NCBI GenBank assembly: GCA_029974015.1
Contig: JARKUF010000016.1
Location: 90,886-148,971, forward strand
DNA length: 58,086 nucleotides
Source of the DNA: Spirochaetota bacterium
GTDB lineage: Bacteria; Spirochaetota; UBA4802; JAGODF01
Direction of reading: 5' to 3'
The translations under genes were made by a program, and so were the position numbers. The notes beneath the pieces are model-generated. The model was not told the origin of the DNA, ran no database searches, and saw nothing but the letters and a program-made list of their open reading frames with translations. This document shows positions 18,803 to 26,765 of this stretch, in pieces (the stretch's first letter is position 1; every line of letters starts with the position of its first letter).

Positions 18803-19483
18803 GAGCATATTCACATGGTTTTTGATCTCCCGTGAATTGGGCATAATGGAAAGGGCTTTTTTAAGATATTCGCGCGACATGTCCGCGTTTCCTTTTTTTA
18901 AATATACAAAACCAATTGTGTCAAGATAGGCGGGATTGTCAGGGGCGTTTTTCAACGCTGCCTTTACATGGTCCAGGGCCTCGTTCAGATCACCATCATT
19001 CAACGCGAGGGTGTAGGCGAGTGAGTTCCTCGCCGTGGCGTTTAAAGAATCGATTTCGAGTATTTTTCTGTAGAGGGAGATTGCTTCATCGGGCCGCCCC
19101 TCTTTTTCATGGCAATAGGCCGCGATATTCAAAAGGACCGTATCGTCCCCCATGAGGGCAAGCCCTTCTTCCGCATGCGCCAGGGCCTGGGCGAACATTT
19201 CGAGGCGGATGAGGGAGTAGGCGACAAGCTTTAGCACCGTGAGGATGTCCGTCGAGGACCGGGGGAGCCCAATGAGGCGGGTGAAGTAATCGATCGCTTC
19301 GACGTACTGTTCCTTCCGGCAGTGCGACACGCCGAGGTTGAAGAGCGTTTCCGGGTTTTGTGGATCGAGTATATCGGCAGATTTAAGATTTTCTATGGCA
19401 GCGCTGAAATTGCCGGCGTCGAAGTCCCGAAGGGCCGCGGTGTGCAACTTCCTTATCCGTAAATTTATGTCCTTTCCCTGCAT
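18773..19483 (-). CDS. TPR-repeat protein
   Basis: 236 residues made of about six tetratricopeptide repeats, with typical A/G-Y-F spacing: FDAGNFSAAIENLKSADILD, NPETLFNLGVSHCRKEQY, EKEGRPDEAISLYRKILEID, NPAYLDTIGFVYLKKGN. No signal peptide is visible, so it is probably a cytoplasmic protein-interaction scaffold. It starts 8 nt after surE and is probably in the same transcript. Its last residues (about IKGSQNN) are encoded by repeat sequence, so the natural C-terminus may have been replaced. Confidence 0.85.
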   Translation of the reverse strand: MQGKDINLRIRKLHTAALRDFDAGNFSAAIENLKSADILDPQNPETLFNLGVSHCRKEQYVEAIDYFTRLIGLPRSSTDILTVLKLVAYSLIRLEMFAQALAHAEEGLALMGDDTVLLNIAAYCHEKEGRPDEAISLYRKILEIDSLNATARNSLAYTLALNDGDLNEALDHVKAALKNAPDNPAYLDTIGFVYLKKGNADMSREYLKKALSIMPNSREIKNHVNMLLKIKGSQNN

Positions 19484-19491
19484 GGCGGCCT

Positions 19492-20220
19492 CTATCTCAG
19501 ACGTTTCAGGTATTCATAATCGGTGCAGTCAAGTGTGAGGGGGGTGATGGAAATATAGCCGCTGCGGAGCTCCTCTATGTCGGTTCCTTTGCCGGCTACG
19601 GAATCGATGGTTCCCATAAGCTGGAGGACCTGGGTCGTTTCATCGTTATGCACCACCCGGAAGGAATCGCTGTATTTTCTTCTTCCGAGCCTGGTGTATC
19701 GGACGCCTTTCACCTCGTCGGCGGTTATGTCGGGATAATTGATGTTGTAAAATGCGAGGACCGTACCGCTGCGGCGTCGGATATCGCCTATGAAGGAGAG
19801 GATGAAGCGGGAGGCATCGGCAAAGAAAGAAGAACTTTCAAGGCAGTCAAGTGAAACGGCTATGCCTGAGGTTCCGAAAATAAAGGCAGTCCTGGCGCCG
19901 GCCACTGTGCCGGAAAAAAAGACGTCATCGCCGAGGTTGGGGCCGTGATTGATGCCGGAAATCACCAGTTCGATGCCGGGTATGATGCCCGCGTTAAGGC
20001 CCACATTGACGCAATCGGCGGGAAAACCGTTTAGGGCGTATCGGCGGTCGTCGATTTTTTCAAGGGTAAGATTGTCGCGGATGGTGATGGCGTTGGAGCT
20101 CGCGCTCTTTTCCTCGAAAGGGGCCACAATATATACGTTGTGGTCGGAGGAAAGGGCTTCAAAAAGCGAATTTATCCCCTCGGCATTGATGCCGTCGTCA
20201 TTGGTTAGCAGTATGTTCAT
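19492..20220 (-). CDS. surE: 5'/3'-nucleotidase SurE
   Basis: 242-residue metal-dependent survival nucleotidase that dephosphorylates nucleoside monophosphates. The N-terminal MNILLTNDDGINAEGI carries the metal-binding Asp pair. VISGINHGPNLGDDVFFSGTVAGA is the second hallmark, and the C-terminal swapped segment ISITPLTLDCTDYEYL is present. The ATG is at the right end (20218-20220). It heads a two-gene unit with the TPR gene. Confidence 0.96.
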   Translation of the reverse strand: MNILLTNDDGINAEGINSLFEALSSDHNVYIVAPFEEKSASSNAITIRDNLTLEKIDDRRYALNGFPADCVNVGLNAGIIPGIELVISGINHGPNLGDDVFFSGTVAGARTAFIFGTSGIAVSLDCLESSSFFADASRFILSFIGDIRRRSGTVLAFYNINYPDITADEVKGVRYTRLGRRKYSDSFRVVHNDETTQVLQLMGTIDSVAGKGTDIEELRSGYISITPLTLDCTDYEYLKRLR

Positions 20221-20495
20221 CGGTTTTTTTTCACACCACGGTTGCTGAAGATGGCATTAGGCCGCGTATGGGGCACATACTCACACAGGACAGTCCTTTT
20301 GCAACCAAAATTGAAAAGCGGAAAAAAGAACCATTTTCAAATAATTTTATATGATGAAGATATATTGATGTTATTTATTAGGGCCCATGCAACTTGCCTT
20401 AATGTCAGTTCTCTCTGTTTTGAGGGGTTTTAATCTTCAAAAAAGGATAGTAACGTTTCAAATGTCTATCGGCAAAATTTTGAAGGTATTTTTAC

Positions 20496-20523
20496 TTGAC
20501 TAATAAAATATCATGAATAATAT
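20496..20523 (+). promoter_or_regulatory. Candidate sigma-70 promoter
   Basis: TTGACT (20496-20501) and TAATAT (20518-20523) have a 16-nt spacer in AT-rich DNA. It points toward the gene at 20718, with the repeat at 20570 inside its leader. Confidence 0.6.
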
Positions 20524-20569
20524 CTTTTCAGCATTACCCTTTACCGGGCCTCTTCGGGGAATGTCTGAA

Positions 20570-20660
20570 GGCATTCTCTAAAAATCAGGTTTCCCCGCCC
20601 GCCGAAGGCGGGCGGGGAAACCTGATTTTTGTGACTACCTTTAAATTTTTTAAGGTTCCC
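20570..20660 (+). repeat. Two-hairpin repeat, 91-bp variant with perfect GC stem
   Basis: AATCAGGTTTCCCCGCCCGCC and its perfect complement GGCGGGCGGGGAAACCTGATT form an almost uninterrupted hairpin around GAA. GTGACTACCTTTAAATTT and AAGGTTCCC follow. It lacks the spacer found in 120-bp copies. Confidence 0.85.
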
Positions 20661-20717
20661 TGAAGGTGGTGTTGTGCGCCATTATTATGTGAACAAATTT
20701 TATCCAGGAGCAAGAAA

Positions 20718-21479
20718 ATGACACGGATAGTCCAATTCATCGTCCTGTCCCTCATACTCACCCTCTGTTTTCAGGCAGGGGCCCAGCAGCAGGAAAGCCG
20801 GGTTGAGCCCCGAAAGGCGTTCAATGAGTTGTATCAGCCGCTTCCTGTAATCCTGCGTCTGAGTTACGAAAATTTCAAAAATATTAAACTCCTCAACGCG
20901 GCGGTGGTGAATTTTGGCGGCGGAGAGGATGAATTTGACAGGCTCGTAGAAGAATACGCTGAGGCGAGTTCCCTTTACTTTAGAAATGAATATATCCAAT
21001 CAGCGAACAAATTTACGGAAAATGAAAAAAATATCGCAAAGACTGCCGATTCCATCGCCAGGAAATATAAAGAGATTACCGAGGACTTGAATCAAAAGAC
21101 CATCAAGATGAAAGTCAGAGCTACGTTTCGACTTTCATTGAGCGGTAGAAAAATCGCGACACATGCCGCGGCGGACGAGGCCATCAGGAACGCAGGGTAC
21201 AGCCTTTCCAGAGCCAACGACCTCCTTTCCCGTTCAAGGCCCATAGATTCGATTTATTATTATAGAAGGTCGAAGGAAAACAATTTTCTCGTGTATAAAA
21301 TCCTTGCCGATCAGTTCGAGGAGAAGAAAAAAGACGCGGAGTACAGGAGTAAAAAATCGGATGCGGCTTTCTTCGACAATGAGGCGAAAAGATATGCCCT
21401 TCCCGACGGGTACAAGAAAGACCTTGTAGATAATAAAAACCGGGTGTACGAATCGGAAGAAAGAGAAAAGGTTAAGTGA
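20718..21479 (+). CDS. Secreted protein of unknown function (paralogue of 25490-26374)
   Basis: 253 residues with a signal peptide (VQFIVLSLILTLCFQAGAQ). The body is mainly helical and rich in Lys/Glu/Arg, with NAAVVNFGGGEDEFDRLVEEY near residue 65 (given as spaced motifs NAAVVNFGG and EFDRLVEEY). A charged tail ends the protein. The V-x-NFG-x-x-x-D motif and the following helix align with the protein at 25490-26374, suggesting a small periplasmic family. No known domain is recognised. A strong terminator lies just after the stop, inside the converging HEAT gene. Confidence 0.7.
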   Translation: MTRIVQFIVLSLILTLCFQAGAQQQESRVEPRKAFNELYQPLPVILRLSYENFKNIKLLNAAVVNFGGGEDEFDRLVEEYAEASSLYFRNEYIQSANKFTENEKNIAKTADSIARKYKEITEDLNQKTIKMKVRATFRLSLSGRKIATHAAADEAIRNAGYSLSRANDLLSRSRPIDSIYYYRRSKENNFLVYKILADQFEEKKKDAEYRSKKSDAAFFDNEAKRYALPDGYKKDLVDNKNRVYESEEREKVK

Positions 21480-21491
21480 TAATTCGCCTCT

Positions 21492-22319
21492 TTATTTTTT
21501 TCGGGCCCTCTTCCTTGAAGAGGGCTTTTTTGGGACATCACTAATTTTTTCGTCGGCGACCAGGACACGATGTGCCGAGAGCCTTATTTCCATGTTCTGG
21601 TGGGTGAGAAATGTGATTACTTTCTCCCTTGTAGCGCCTTCAAGTTTGTAACCTATCAAGGCTTTCAGGATCGAATCGATGAACAAGTGCTGACTTGCCC
21701 CGGTGGAAAAAAGCATTTCGGAAAGTTTTATGTTAATTCTCTCATCCTTGATCCTTAGATTTCGAAGCGCCATTATTTTTACAGATGTCGATTCGTCGTC
21801 GAGGGCCTGAAGAATATACGGTACGGACAGGTATTGGATGGCATTATCGTCGATTTTTAAAAGTCCCCTGACCGCCTCCTCCCTCAAAAGCCAGTCCGGG
21901 TTTTTCAACTCCTTGACAAAAATAAGCGATGATGAAGGGTCTTTGTAAGCACCGAGAGTCCGCAGGGCGTGCCAGCGGATATTGGGGTCTTCTGCTTCCC
22001 GGGCAAGCTCCTTAACCCGGGCAAGGGCTGCCGGAGATGTGTGGCGGCGTATTCCTTTCAGCGCGTCGATCACCACGAGGGAATGACTGTCATGGGTCGC
22101 TCTAATTAAAAGTTCAGCGCTTTCAGGGGCATCGTATCGAGAAATCTTCATGACGGCGCTGCGCCTTGAGGTCCAGTCGTCGCTTTCATACATTGCGGTG
22201 TATTGGGCAATTTCGACGTTCTTCTTGAGAGAGCTGTCGCGCCCGGAACAAAGCGTGAGCAGAAGAAAAAGCGCAGGCAGGAGGGATACGGCTTGCCGCA
22301 CATTCAACGGAAACGTCAT
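21492..22319 (-). CDS. HEAT-repeat lipoprotein or secreted protein
   Basis: 275 residues with a hydrophobic N-terminus ending LLLTLCSGRD, plausibly a lipoprotein with a relaxed spirochaete-type lipobox. At least five HEAT/PBS-lyase-type helical repeats follow: DDWTSRRSAVMKISRYD, SHSLVVIDALKGIRRH, DPNIRWHALRTLGAYKD, NPDWLLREEAVRGLLKID, STSVKIMALRNLRI. The tail is very basic. Its start shares TGATG with the stop of the upstream FecR gene, which indicates translational coupling. Its 3' codons contain the terminator of the opposite gene. Confidence 0.82.
   Translation of the reverse strand: MTFPLNVRQAVSLLPALFLLLTLCSGRDSSLKKNVEIAQYTAMYESDDWTSRRSAVMKISRYDAPESAELLIRATHDSHSLVVIDALKGIRRHTSPAALARVKELAREAEDPNIRWHALRTLGAYKDPSSSLIFVKELKNPDWLLREEAVRGLLKIDDNAIQYLSVPYILQALDDESTSVKIMALRNLRIKDERINIKLSEMLFSTGASQHLFIDSILKALIGYKLEGATREKVITFLTHQNMEIRLSAHRVLVADEKISDVPKKPSSRKRARKK
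21505..21531 (+). terminator. Strong terminator inside the 3' end of the HEAT gene
   Basis: GCCCTCTTC (21505-21513) and GAAGAGGGC (21517-21525) form a perfect 9-bp stem with a CTT loop, followed by TTTTTT. It is 25 nt after the stop of the plus-strand gene and lies within codons of the minus-strand HEAT gene. Confidence 0.9.
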
Positions 22320-23014
22320 CAGTAGATTCGTTTGCGCAGTAGTTCGTCAAGAAACCCGCCGCCTTTGGAATTTTTGTCGATTATCCTGTTCGATTCGTCA
22401 ACGTCATATCGTTCGAACCACCCTTCGAGCATTTCCACGGGTACTACCCGGGGCCTGGTGGGAGCGCGGTCCTTCGCTATGTCCGATTCCTCGCGTTCTT
22501 TTAGTTGGTAGGACTTGAGAATGTTCTGGCTGGAGCTGGCGATATCAAGAGAACCCTCGAAAACGACGATTTTCGATTCTAGCAGGCTTGCTATGACGCC
22601 GAAATCCGTACCGCGGACGCCGGCTATGGCAGTGGGGGTTTTCAAAACTAGTGTGTGGCCTTTCCCCAGGGATTTTTTCAATGATACCCTGACCTTTCCG
22701 GTAAGAAGCCGCAGGCGGGTTGGCGGTTGGTCGGTGTCGGTTCTAAGGGACGATATATTGAGGACCGATATATCCTTGAGCAGGACACGAGTGCCGTTGT
22801 TGAGTAGAATCTCGGCATAAGAACGCTTTCCGGTCCTTATTTTGTGGTCGGTATGTACCTGGAAGCCGATTGCCGGGATTTCTTTACGTCCTGTCGTTAG
22901 GGAGGTCACATCCACGTCGTTGACCAACTGGATAATTTTTCCAACGGTCTGCTGTGCATAGAGAATGGCGGTGATAAAGAAAAAAATCATTATCGTTAAT
23001 ATCGCTCGTTTCAT
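22319..23014 (-). CDS. FecR-domain secreted protein
   Basis: 231 residues with a clear signal peptide (AILTIMIFFFITAILYAQ). A FecR domain (about 20-165) follows with LLNNGTRVLLKDISVLNISS, LRLLTGKVRVSLKK and the signature KTPTAIAGVRGTDFGVIAS. The tail ends in a Lys/Arg-rich segment. The ATG at 23014 has AAGGAAGGT upstream; a longer in-frame start at 23092 would spoil the signal peptide. The KTPTAIAGVRGTDF core matches the RTPTAVAGVRGTIF core of the protein at 10720, so the two are paralogues. No FecI is nearby. Confidence 0.85.
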   Translation of the reverse strand: MKRAILTIMIFFFITAILYAQQTVGKIIQLVNDVDVTSLTTGRKEIPAIGFQVHTDHKIRTGKRSYAEILLNNGTRVLLKDISVLNISSLRTDTDQPPTRLRLLTGKVRVSLKKSLGKGHTLVLKTPTAIAGVRGTDFGVIASLLESKIVVFEGSLDIASSSQNILKSYQLKEREESDIAKDRAPTRPRVVPVEMLEGWFERYDVDESNRIIDKNSKGGGFLDELLRKRIY

Positions 23015-23160
23015 GATTGGACCTTCCTTATTGGCGGTGTTGAGATTCCCGGGATTATTTACAGGGCGCCATGCACTCCTGCTGATATACAATACTTAAA
23101 ACTACGGGTAAAGTACAAAAATTTTCCTTAAAGTCAACTCCATATCTTTTCCAAGTATTT

Positions 23161-25443
23161 TTAAGGTCCGAGGATGATTTCCTCCTGGAGAAGGTGTTTC
23201 TTTGTCCTGAGCATGTAGTACCGGGTTTCATCGAAAGGGACCATTTCCGTAAAAAGGTGTATGTCATCGGTCCTAAACTGTTCCTGCCACTTGCGGACGT
23301 TTCCGGGGCCAGCGTTATACGCAGCCATCATTAGTTCTATTTTTCCCCCGTAGGCACGGTTTAGCCAGTTCAGGTGATGGGCGCCGAACCTCACAGAGGT
23401 ACAGGGCAGTTTCAGGTTGAAATTGCCAAGTTTTAGCTCAGTGGCGATGGCGCGTGCGGTAGAAGGCATAAACTGCATGAGACCCACGGCGCCGGCGGAG
23501 GACACAGCCTCGTGATTGTAGAGCGATTCGGCCCTGATAACCGCGTAAAGTACAGGGACGGAGACATTGTATTGGCCTGCGTATTTTTTTACGCATCCCT
23601 GGAAAGCCCCGGGATAGAGGCGTCCTAAAGTGGCGGTTTTCATCAGCATGAAATTATTGTCTAACTTCAAAATGTTCATGAGCTGTATGGTGGACAGGGC
23701 GGCCAGATGGTAGTGGCGGTATTTGCCGGCGTAGTGGGCCAGGGCGGTATGGACGTCAGCCTTAGTCTCCTCGTTGTCGGGGAGGGAGGATATTTCGCGA
23801 TGAACGGCGCTAATTTCGCCTACTGCAAAATATTTTTTCAAAGAGCGCAGCCTCCCGGCGCTGTCGCTTCGTAAAACGAGGCCGTCAATCTTGCTTTCAA
23901 GGTTTGCGAATCCGCGAATGTCGCCGTAGTTGTATTTTCGTAAACGTTCATCCCTTTTCCCCATGCTCTTTTCGCGAATGGTGAGAAGCGAATGCCGTAG
24001 TACCCTACATGCGTCGGTGTTGCATTTGTCGAGGTCCCGGGCGATATCGGAGGGATTTTCTTTCTTCGCGGTTTCGTCGAGGAGTATCCAGAAATAGGAG
24101 GAATCGGGGTTTTTCACGGCCATGTCCTCCATAATGGAGAGGGCCTCATTGCTTTTTCCTTCTGCTGAAAGTATCTTGTAAAGCCAGAAGCGCATGTGGT
24201 CGGAATATTTGCCGTCGGGGTTGAGGGCGATGGCGCGTTCCATGATGGGCCGCGCATTCTGAGGGCTGCAAGCGCGAATATGACTGCGGGCCAGGAGCCA
24301 TGAGAACCGATCTGAATACGGGTCTTCCGGAAACCTTTCGATGAACCGGGCCAGAAGCTCCTGATACCCCGGGATCTTCCGCTCCTCGGCATGCAGGGTG
24401 ATGCGCATAAGGGCGTGCCGCGCTGTATCTTTACTGCTCTCAGCGAGGAGCTGATATCTCTGAATAGCCATGGAAAAATTGCGGGAGTCCCAGAGTTCAT
24501 CTGCTTCACAGAGCGCTAAAGTTTCGTACTCATCCTTGCCTTTCATGTCGGAGACGAGCCTGGCCGCAGAGTCGTATTTGCGTTCCCTCACATGTGACTT
24601 GACCAGGTATTCGGCGGCCTGGACCTTGTCGGAAGTCAGATCACTCGCTCCAAGGGCTTCAATGATTAGCTCTGAAGCACCTGTGTATTTTTTTGTATGG
24701 TACATCGCCTTTCCAAGGAGCAGTTTCCTGTCGGCAGTAAGGGGTTGGTTGCGGTTCTTGAGAAACACGAGTATTTGTCCCGCGGCGATGCCCGCATGCC
24801 AGCTTTCCGGAGCAAGCTCGATGACGCGGAAGTACTCCTCGACCGCCTTCTCGTCGTTGGGAAGTTGTCCGAGGGTCGAAGCGAAGCGGATGCGAAGAAG
24901 GGCCTGTGAGGACTTGTGGTCGTAGAGCGGTATTGTTTTGGTAAGGAATTCAATAGCTTTATCGAACTGTTTCAATTCGACGAGGGCGCGGGATTTTAGG
25001 ATCGCAGCGTCGCGGTACAGTACTGTTGGTTCCCTTTCCATCATATCGACGAATTTAACCACATAGGCGTATTCCCTGAATTTATAAAAGAGGTCCGCTA
25101 TTTCATGGAGCGCGTCGTCATAATAATCGGACTTAATGTGGAATTCGTCTAAAAACTGGTGTACTGGGCCGGGAAAAGGCCTGATAGTTTTGTTCCTCTG
25201 GTAGACGAAGGCGCTGTTGGCAAAATGATAGATTGCGTCGCTGTATTGTTTTTTTCTCTTGAAGGCGAGGCCTAACATGTAATGTTCCGCGTAGGCAGGG
25301 TTGTCGCTGTTGAGAACCTTGATGATGCGTTCCGGCGTTGAGTAAAATCCAAGTTTCGCAAGGTCCCTTCCGGAGGACTGACGGTTGAGGCACGAGACGG
25401 TAAGGAGAGTGACCGAGGCGACAATCAAGGCGTTTTTATTCAT
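23161..25443 (-). CDS. Soluble lytic transglycosylase (Slt70-like), predicted lipoprotein
   Basis: 760 residues that cleave the glycan strands of peptidoglycan. The N-terminal signal ends in LLTVSC, a plausible lipobox. A long alpha-helical TPR-like region forms the superhelical body (about 30-590). The C-terminal SLT catalytic domain has VIRAESLYN with the catalytic Glu at about 639, AGAVGLMQFMPSTA, and MMAAYNAGPGNVRKW. The ATG at 25443 is preferred over an in-frame GTG four codons upstream because it gives a normal signal peptide. It follows an unknown secreted protein and precedes a FecR gene. Confidence 0.92.
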   Translation of the reverse strand: MNKNALIVASVTLLTVSCLNRQSSGRDLAKLGFYSTPERIIKVLNSDNPAYAEHYMLGLAFKRKKQYSDAIYHFANSAFVYQRNKTIRPFPGPVHQFLDEFHIKSDYYDDALHEIADLFYKFREYAYVVKFVDMMEREPTVLYRDAAILKSRALVELKQFDKAIEFLTKTIPLYDHKSSQALLRIRFASTLGQLPNDEKAVEEYFRVIELAPESWHAGIAAGQILVFLKNRNQPLTADRKLLLGKAMYHTKKYTGASELIIEALGASDLTSDKVQAAEYLVKSHVRERKYDSAARLVSDMKGKDEYETLALCEADELWDSRNFSMAIQRYQLLAESSKDTARHALMRITLHAEERKIPGYQELLARFIERFPEDPYSDRFSWLLARSHIRACSPQNARPIMERAIALNPDGKYSDHMRFWLYKILSAEGKSNEALSIMEDMAVKNPDSSYFWILLDETAKKENPSDIARDLDKCNTDACRVLRHSLLTIREKSMGKRDERLRKYNYGDIRGFANLESKIDGLVLRSDSAGRLRSLKKYFAVGEISAVHREISSLPDNEETKADVHTALAHYAGKYRHYHLAALSTIQLMNILKLDNNFMLMKTATLGRLYPGAFQGCVKKYAGQYNVSVPVLYAVIRAESLYNHEAVSSAGAVGLMQFMPSTARAIATELKLGNFNLKLPCTSVRFGAHHLNWLNRAYGGKIELMMAAYNAGPGNVRKWQEQFRTDDIHLFTEMVPFDETRYYMLRTKKHLLQEEIILGP

Positions 25444-25489
25444 TCTTTTCCCCACTCCAGTTCATTTCAAGAAAAGAGATAACGGGCCT

Positions 25490-26374
25490 TTAATCAAGGC
25501 TGGTTTTATAATCCTGATAGTCCTCAAGGCTGTCCACGTCCGACTTTTCCCATACTTGGTCAAAGAAAGTTTTCCCTGTCCTGGGACGGAAATAGCTGTC
25601 ATAGTGAATGGTGAGATACTTTTCCCTTTCTTCCCGTGGAGAGTGCATCAGAATCTTGTCTTTAATGGTGTTGAACGCGAGATTTCGGCGGTCGTACTCG
25701 TAGAGGGCGTCCCGGAGAGCGCCTGTGGCGGTTTCAAAAATTTTCATTGGGCCCCGGGAGCCGGAGAGGGACGACTTTGACTCGGCGACGGCTATCATGC
25801 CGAGAACGGCATACCTTGAACCATGTTTTGCGGTTTTCATGGCCTCCACATACTTGTAAAGACGCATGGAATAAAGCTTTTCCTTGATGTTGTCCCCCAT
25901 GCCGAGATATGTTTTCGCCACGCTGAGGTCACGGTATCCGAGGCGAAGATAGAGGAGCGCGCCCCGGTCGTTTGAATCGAAGACCGAGGGGACAATTCCG
26001 TTCAGGAGGACGCGGGCATTTTCGATGTCGCGCATAAGGGTGCTGCGGTATATGTCGATAAGTAGCTTTTGCGATTTGCGTATTTCAATATACGAATCCC
26101 TGAATTGGAAGCGCATGTAGAGCATCTGGGACAGGATGTCCCGTAGTATGGCCTCCCGGAAGAGTTTTTTATCGTCATCGCTGCCGAAATTTGTGACCGA
26201 TGTGTTGATAAAATAGAAATAGTACCGATTGTCCTTGAGGCCTTTTTCCGCTTTTACCTGCTCGCCGGCATTTGAGCTCGATTTTGTGCGCTGGGCCCGC
26301 AGGGGGCTTTCCGATGCGAGGAGAAGAATCACCGACACAAGGCCGGAAAGTAGGACCAGGGTTGACCGTTTCAT
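25490..26374 (-). CDS. Secreted protein of unknown function (paralogue of 20718-21479)
   Basis: 294 residues with a signal peptide (LVLLSGLVSVILLLASESPLRAQ, in two parts LVLLSGLVSVILLL and ESPLRAQ). The body is helical and contains NTSVTNFGSDDDKKLF, the counterpart of the NFG motif of the 20718 protein, followed by repeated helices rich in Arg/Tyr. No known domain is recognised. It heads a minus-strand run with the lytic transglycosylase, FecR and HEAT genes, pointing to an envelope role; this is inference. Confidence 0.7.
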   Translation of the reverse strand: MKRSTLVLLSGLVSVILLLASESPLRAQRTKSSSNAGEQVKAEKGLKDNRYYFYFINTSVTNFGSDDDKKLFREAILRDILSQMLYMRFQFRDSYIEIRKSQKLLIDIYRSTLMRDIENARVLLNGIVPSVFDSNDRGALLYLRLGYRDLSVAKTYLGMGDNIKEKLYSMRLYKYVEAMKTAKHGSRYAVLGMIAVAESKSSLSGSRGPMKIFETATGALRDALYEYDRRNLAFNTIKDKILMHSPREEREKYLTIHYDSYFRPRTGKTFFDQVWEKSDVDSLEDYQDYKTSLD

Positions 26375-26398
26375 GATACCTTTTCCAGTTTCTCTTTA

Positions 26399-26518
26399 GG
26401 GAATCTATAAAAATTAAATATTTGAAGTTCCAATAAATTGTGACTACTGGCATACTCAGAAACCCGGTTGTCCCGCCAGCAGAAGACGGGCTGGATAACC
26501 TGAGTTTTGAAGGACGCC
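26399..26518 (+). repeat. 120-bp two-hairpin repeat, decayed but full-length
   Basis: GGGAATCTATAAAAATTAAA at the left, then TTGTGACTACTGGCATACTCAG (split TTGTGACTACTGG and CATACTCAG), a GTCCCGCCAGC...GACGGGCTGG hairpin and TGAGTTTTGAAGGACGCC at the right end. The length is exactly that of copies 4808, 39228 and 54260 despite many substitutions, so the family length is conserved. Confidence 0.75.
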
Positions 26519-26672
26519 TAAAATGCTATCCGCGGCACCCCTTTGGGTCGAGAGGATAACTCAATCGCCATTTTTACAGGGATTATGGCGTAATTTCAAT
26601 TAGTTTTTCCGGGAGTCGTTAATAAGTCGAGCCCTGCCGTGTGGCCGAAATTTTAAGTGTGTTTTAGAATTC

Positions 26673-26701
26673 TTGACATTTTGAGGCTCTCCGAGCATAA
26701 T
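26673..26701 (+). promoter_or_regulatory. Candidate sigma-70 promoter for the LEA14-like lipoprotein
   Basis: TTGACA (26673-26678) and CATAAT (26696-26701) are separated by 17 nt. Predicted transcription starts about 58 nt before the ATG at 26766. Confidence 0.7.
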
Positions 26702-26765
26702 AAGATTTACATTTAGGGGCCTCATCAGTATTTCATTCCAATGATTCCCAAACAGGGGGGGCATC

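Larger units (their letters stand above)
20221..20717. other. 497-bp gene-free AT-rich spacer
   Basis: The spacer sits between divergent surE (minus) and the secreted-protein gene at 20718 (plus). It contains a candidate promoter at 20496 and a repeat copy at 20570. The rest is AT-rich with only short frames; no RNA gene was recognised. Confidence 0.65.
26375..26765. other. 391-bp gene-free spacer between divergent genes
   Basis: It contains the 120-bp repeat at 26399 and a good promoter at 26673 for the plus-strand LEA14-like gene. The rest has only short frames. Confidence 0.65.
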
